64,000 bases of DNA from the NCBI RefSeq assembly GCF_046292825.1, contig NZ_JBKBQG010000021.1:17658-81657 (forward strand), written 5' to 3'. The notes under the pieces were generated by a model that was not told the DNA's origin, searched no databases, and saw nothing but the letters and a program-made list of their open reading frames with translations. A program made the position numbers and the translations under genes. The number at the start of each line of letters is the position of its first letter. The stretch's first letter is position 1. This document shows, piece after piece, positions 63,822-64,000 of this stretch. The stretch is from Salinarimonas sp046292825 (GTDB taxonomy: Bacteria > Pseudomonadota > Alphaproteobacteria > Rhizobiales > Beijerinckiaceae).

Positions 63822-63898
63822 TTCCCTCCCCGTAGGGGAGGGTGGCCTCCGAGGCGAAGCCGAAGGAGGTCGGGTGGGGCCCGACGCTCGCAGGATGA
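63822..63898. repeat. Family B hairpin repeat, copy 4 (left half)
   Basis: CTTCCCTCCCCGTAGGGGAG, then GGTGGCCTCCGAGGCGAAGCC and GGTCGGGTGGGGCCCGA; the right half is missing. Same form as the left half at 44600-44660. Confidence 0.7.
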
Positions 63899-63908
63899 AG
63901 CCGCCGCT

Positions 63909-64000
63909 CTCCTTCCCCTCAGGGGAAGGTGGCCCGGCGGCGAAGCCGACGGGGCGGATGGGGTCATTCGCGCCGCAGGCGCGAAGGGGCGTCGTCCTAG
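63909..64000. repeat. Family C hairpin repeat, copy 2 (cut by window end)
   Basis: CTCTCCTTCCCCTCAGGGGAAG, GGTGG, then GGCGGATGGGGTC, CGCGCCGCAGGCGCG and AAGGGGCGTCGTC match copy 1 at 13068-13237 in order. The unit runs to the window end. Confidence 0.65.

Overview
The window is a very GC-rich chromosomal segment of an alphaproteobacterium. The order Hyphomicrobiales (Rhizobiales) fits best: a petABC (fbcFBC) operon, a class II DAHP synthase, a phasin gene, a rhizobial-type FlgE/FliG pair, alphaproteobacterial D,D-carboxypeptidase and SleB-type wall enzymes, and a perfect CtrA box (TTAA-N7-TTAAC). Salinarimonas- or Methylobacterium-like lineages are possible, but the genus cannot be fixed from sequence alone. 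Most genes look like vertically inherited core or common accessory functions. No tRNA, rRNA, CRISPR array, prophage or insertion sequence was seen.

Layout. 1-2.5 kb: end of an unidentified gene, rpmF, mtgA, and a farnesyl-diphosphate-synthase-type gene. 2.5-6 kb: a COG0523 metal-chaperone GTPase and a divergent tryptophan dioxygenase / class-V PLP enzyme pair. 6.2-13.9 kb: a fused 5-oxoprolinase/hydantoinase, a TRAP transporter (P, Q, M) and a MarR-type regulator, with a 32-bp palindrome between the divergent operons. 14-16.8 kb: cytochrome bc1. 17.3-20.7 kb: HtrA-like protease, OmpR-type regulator and sensor kinase. 20.7-23.4 kb: flgE and fliG around a CtrA box. 23.3-26.8 kb: PAP2 phosphatase, phasin with a well-formed promoter/operator, and a SPOR-domain D,D-carboxypeptidase. 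26.9-28.4 kb: VWA and J-domain proteins. 28.6-37.3 kb: a Yej-type peptide ABC transporter operon with two binding proteins, interrupted by an antitoxin/PIN-toxin module. 37.3-46 kb: deoB, a VOC protein, an EamA exporter, a YihY protein, a Cache chemoreceptor, a lysophospholipase-like hydrolase, a HAD nucleotidase and a SleB hydrolase. 46.3-53.9 kb: dnaE, a soluble MCP-PilZ chemoreceptor, an EamA exporter and a Bcr-type MFS exporter. 53.9-55 kb: three small proteins. 55-63.7 kb: DAHP synthase, an SGNH esterase and its YbbA/YbbP ABC partner, a PAS-PAS chemoreceptor and a YccA/Bax-inhibitor-1 protein.

Between genes lie at least three dispersed repeat families. Family A is about 177 bp with terminal inverted arms and two internal palindromes, so it could fold as a cloverleaf (four copies). 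Family B is built on CCCTCCCC...GGGGAGGG hairpins (several copies, some tandem or half copies). Family C is a related type with a CTCAGGGGAAGGTGG core (two copies). The most interesting signals are the toxin-antitoxin insertion translationally coupled to an ABC transporter gene, the soluble MCP-PilZ receptor with an unnamed C-terminal domain, the palindromic operator candidate, the CtrA boxes before motility and cell-wall genes, and the cloverleaf repeats.
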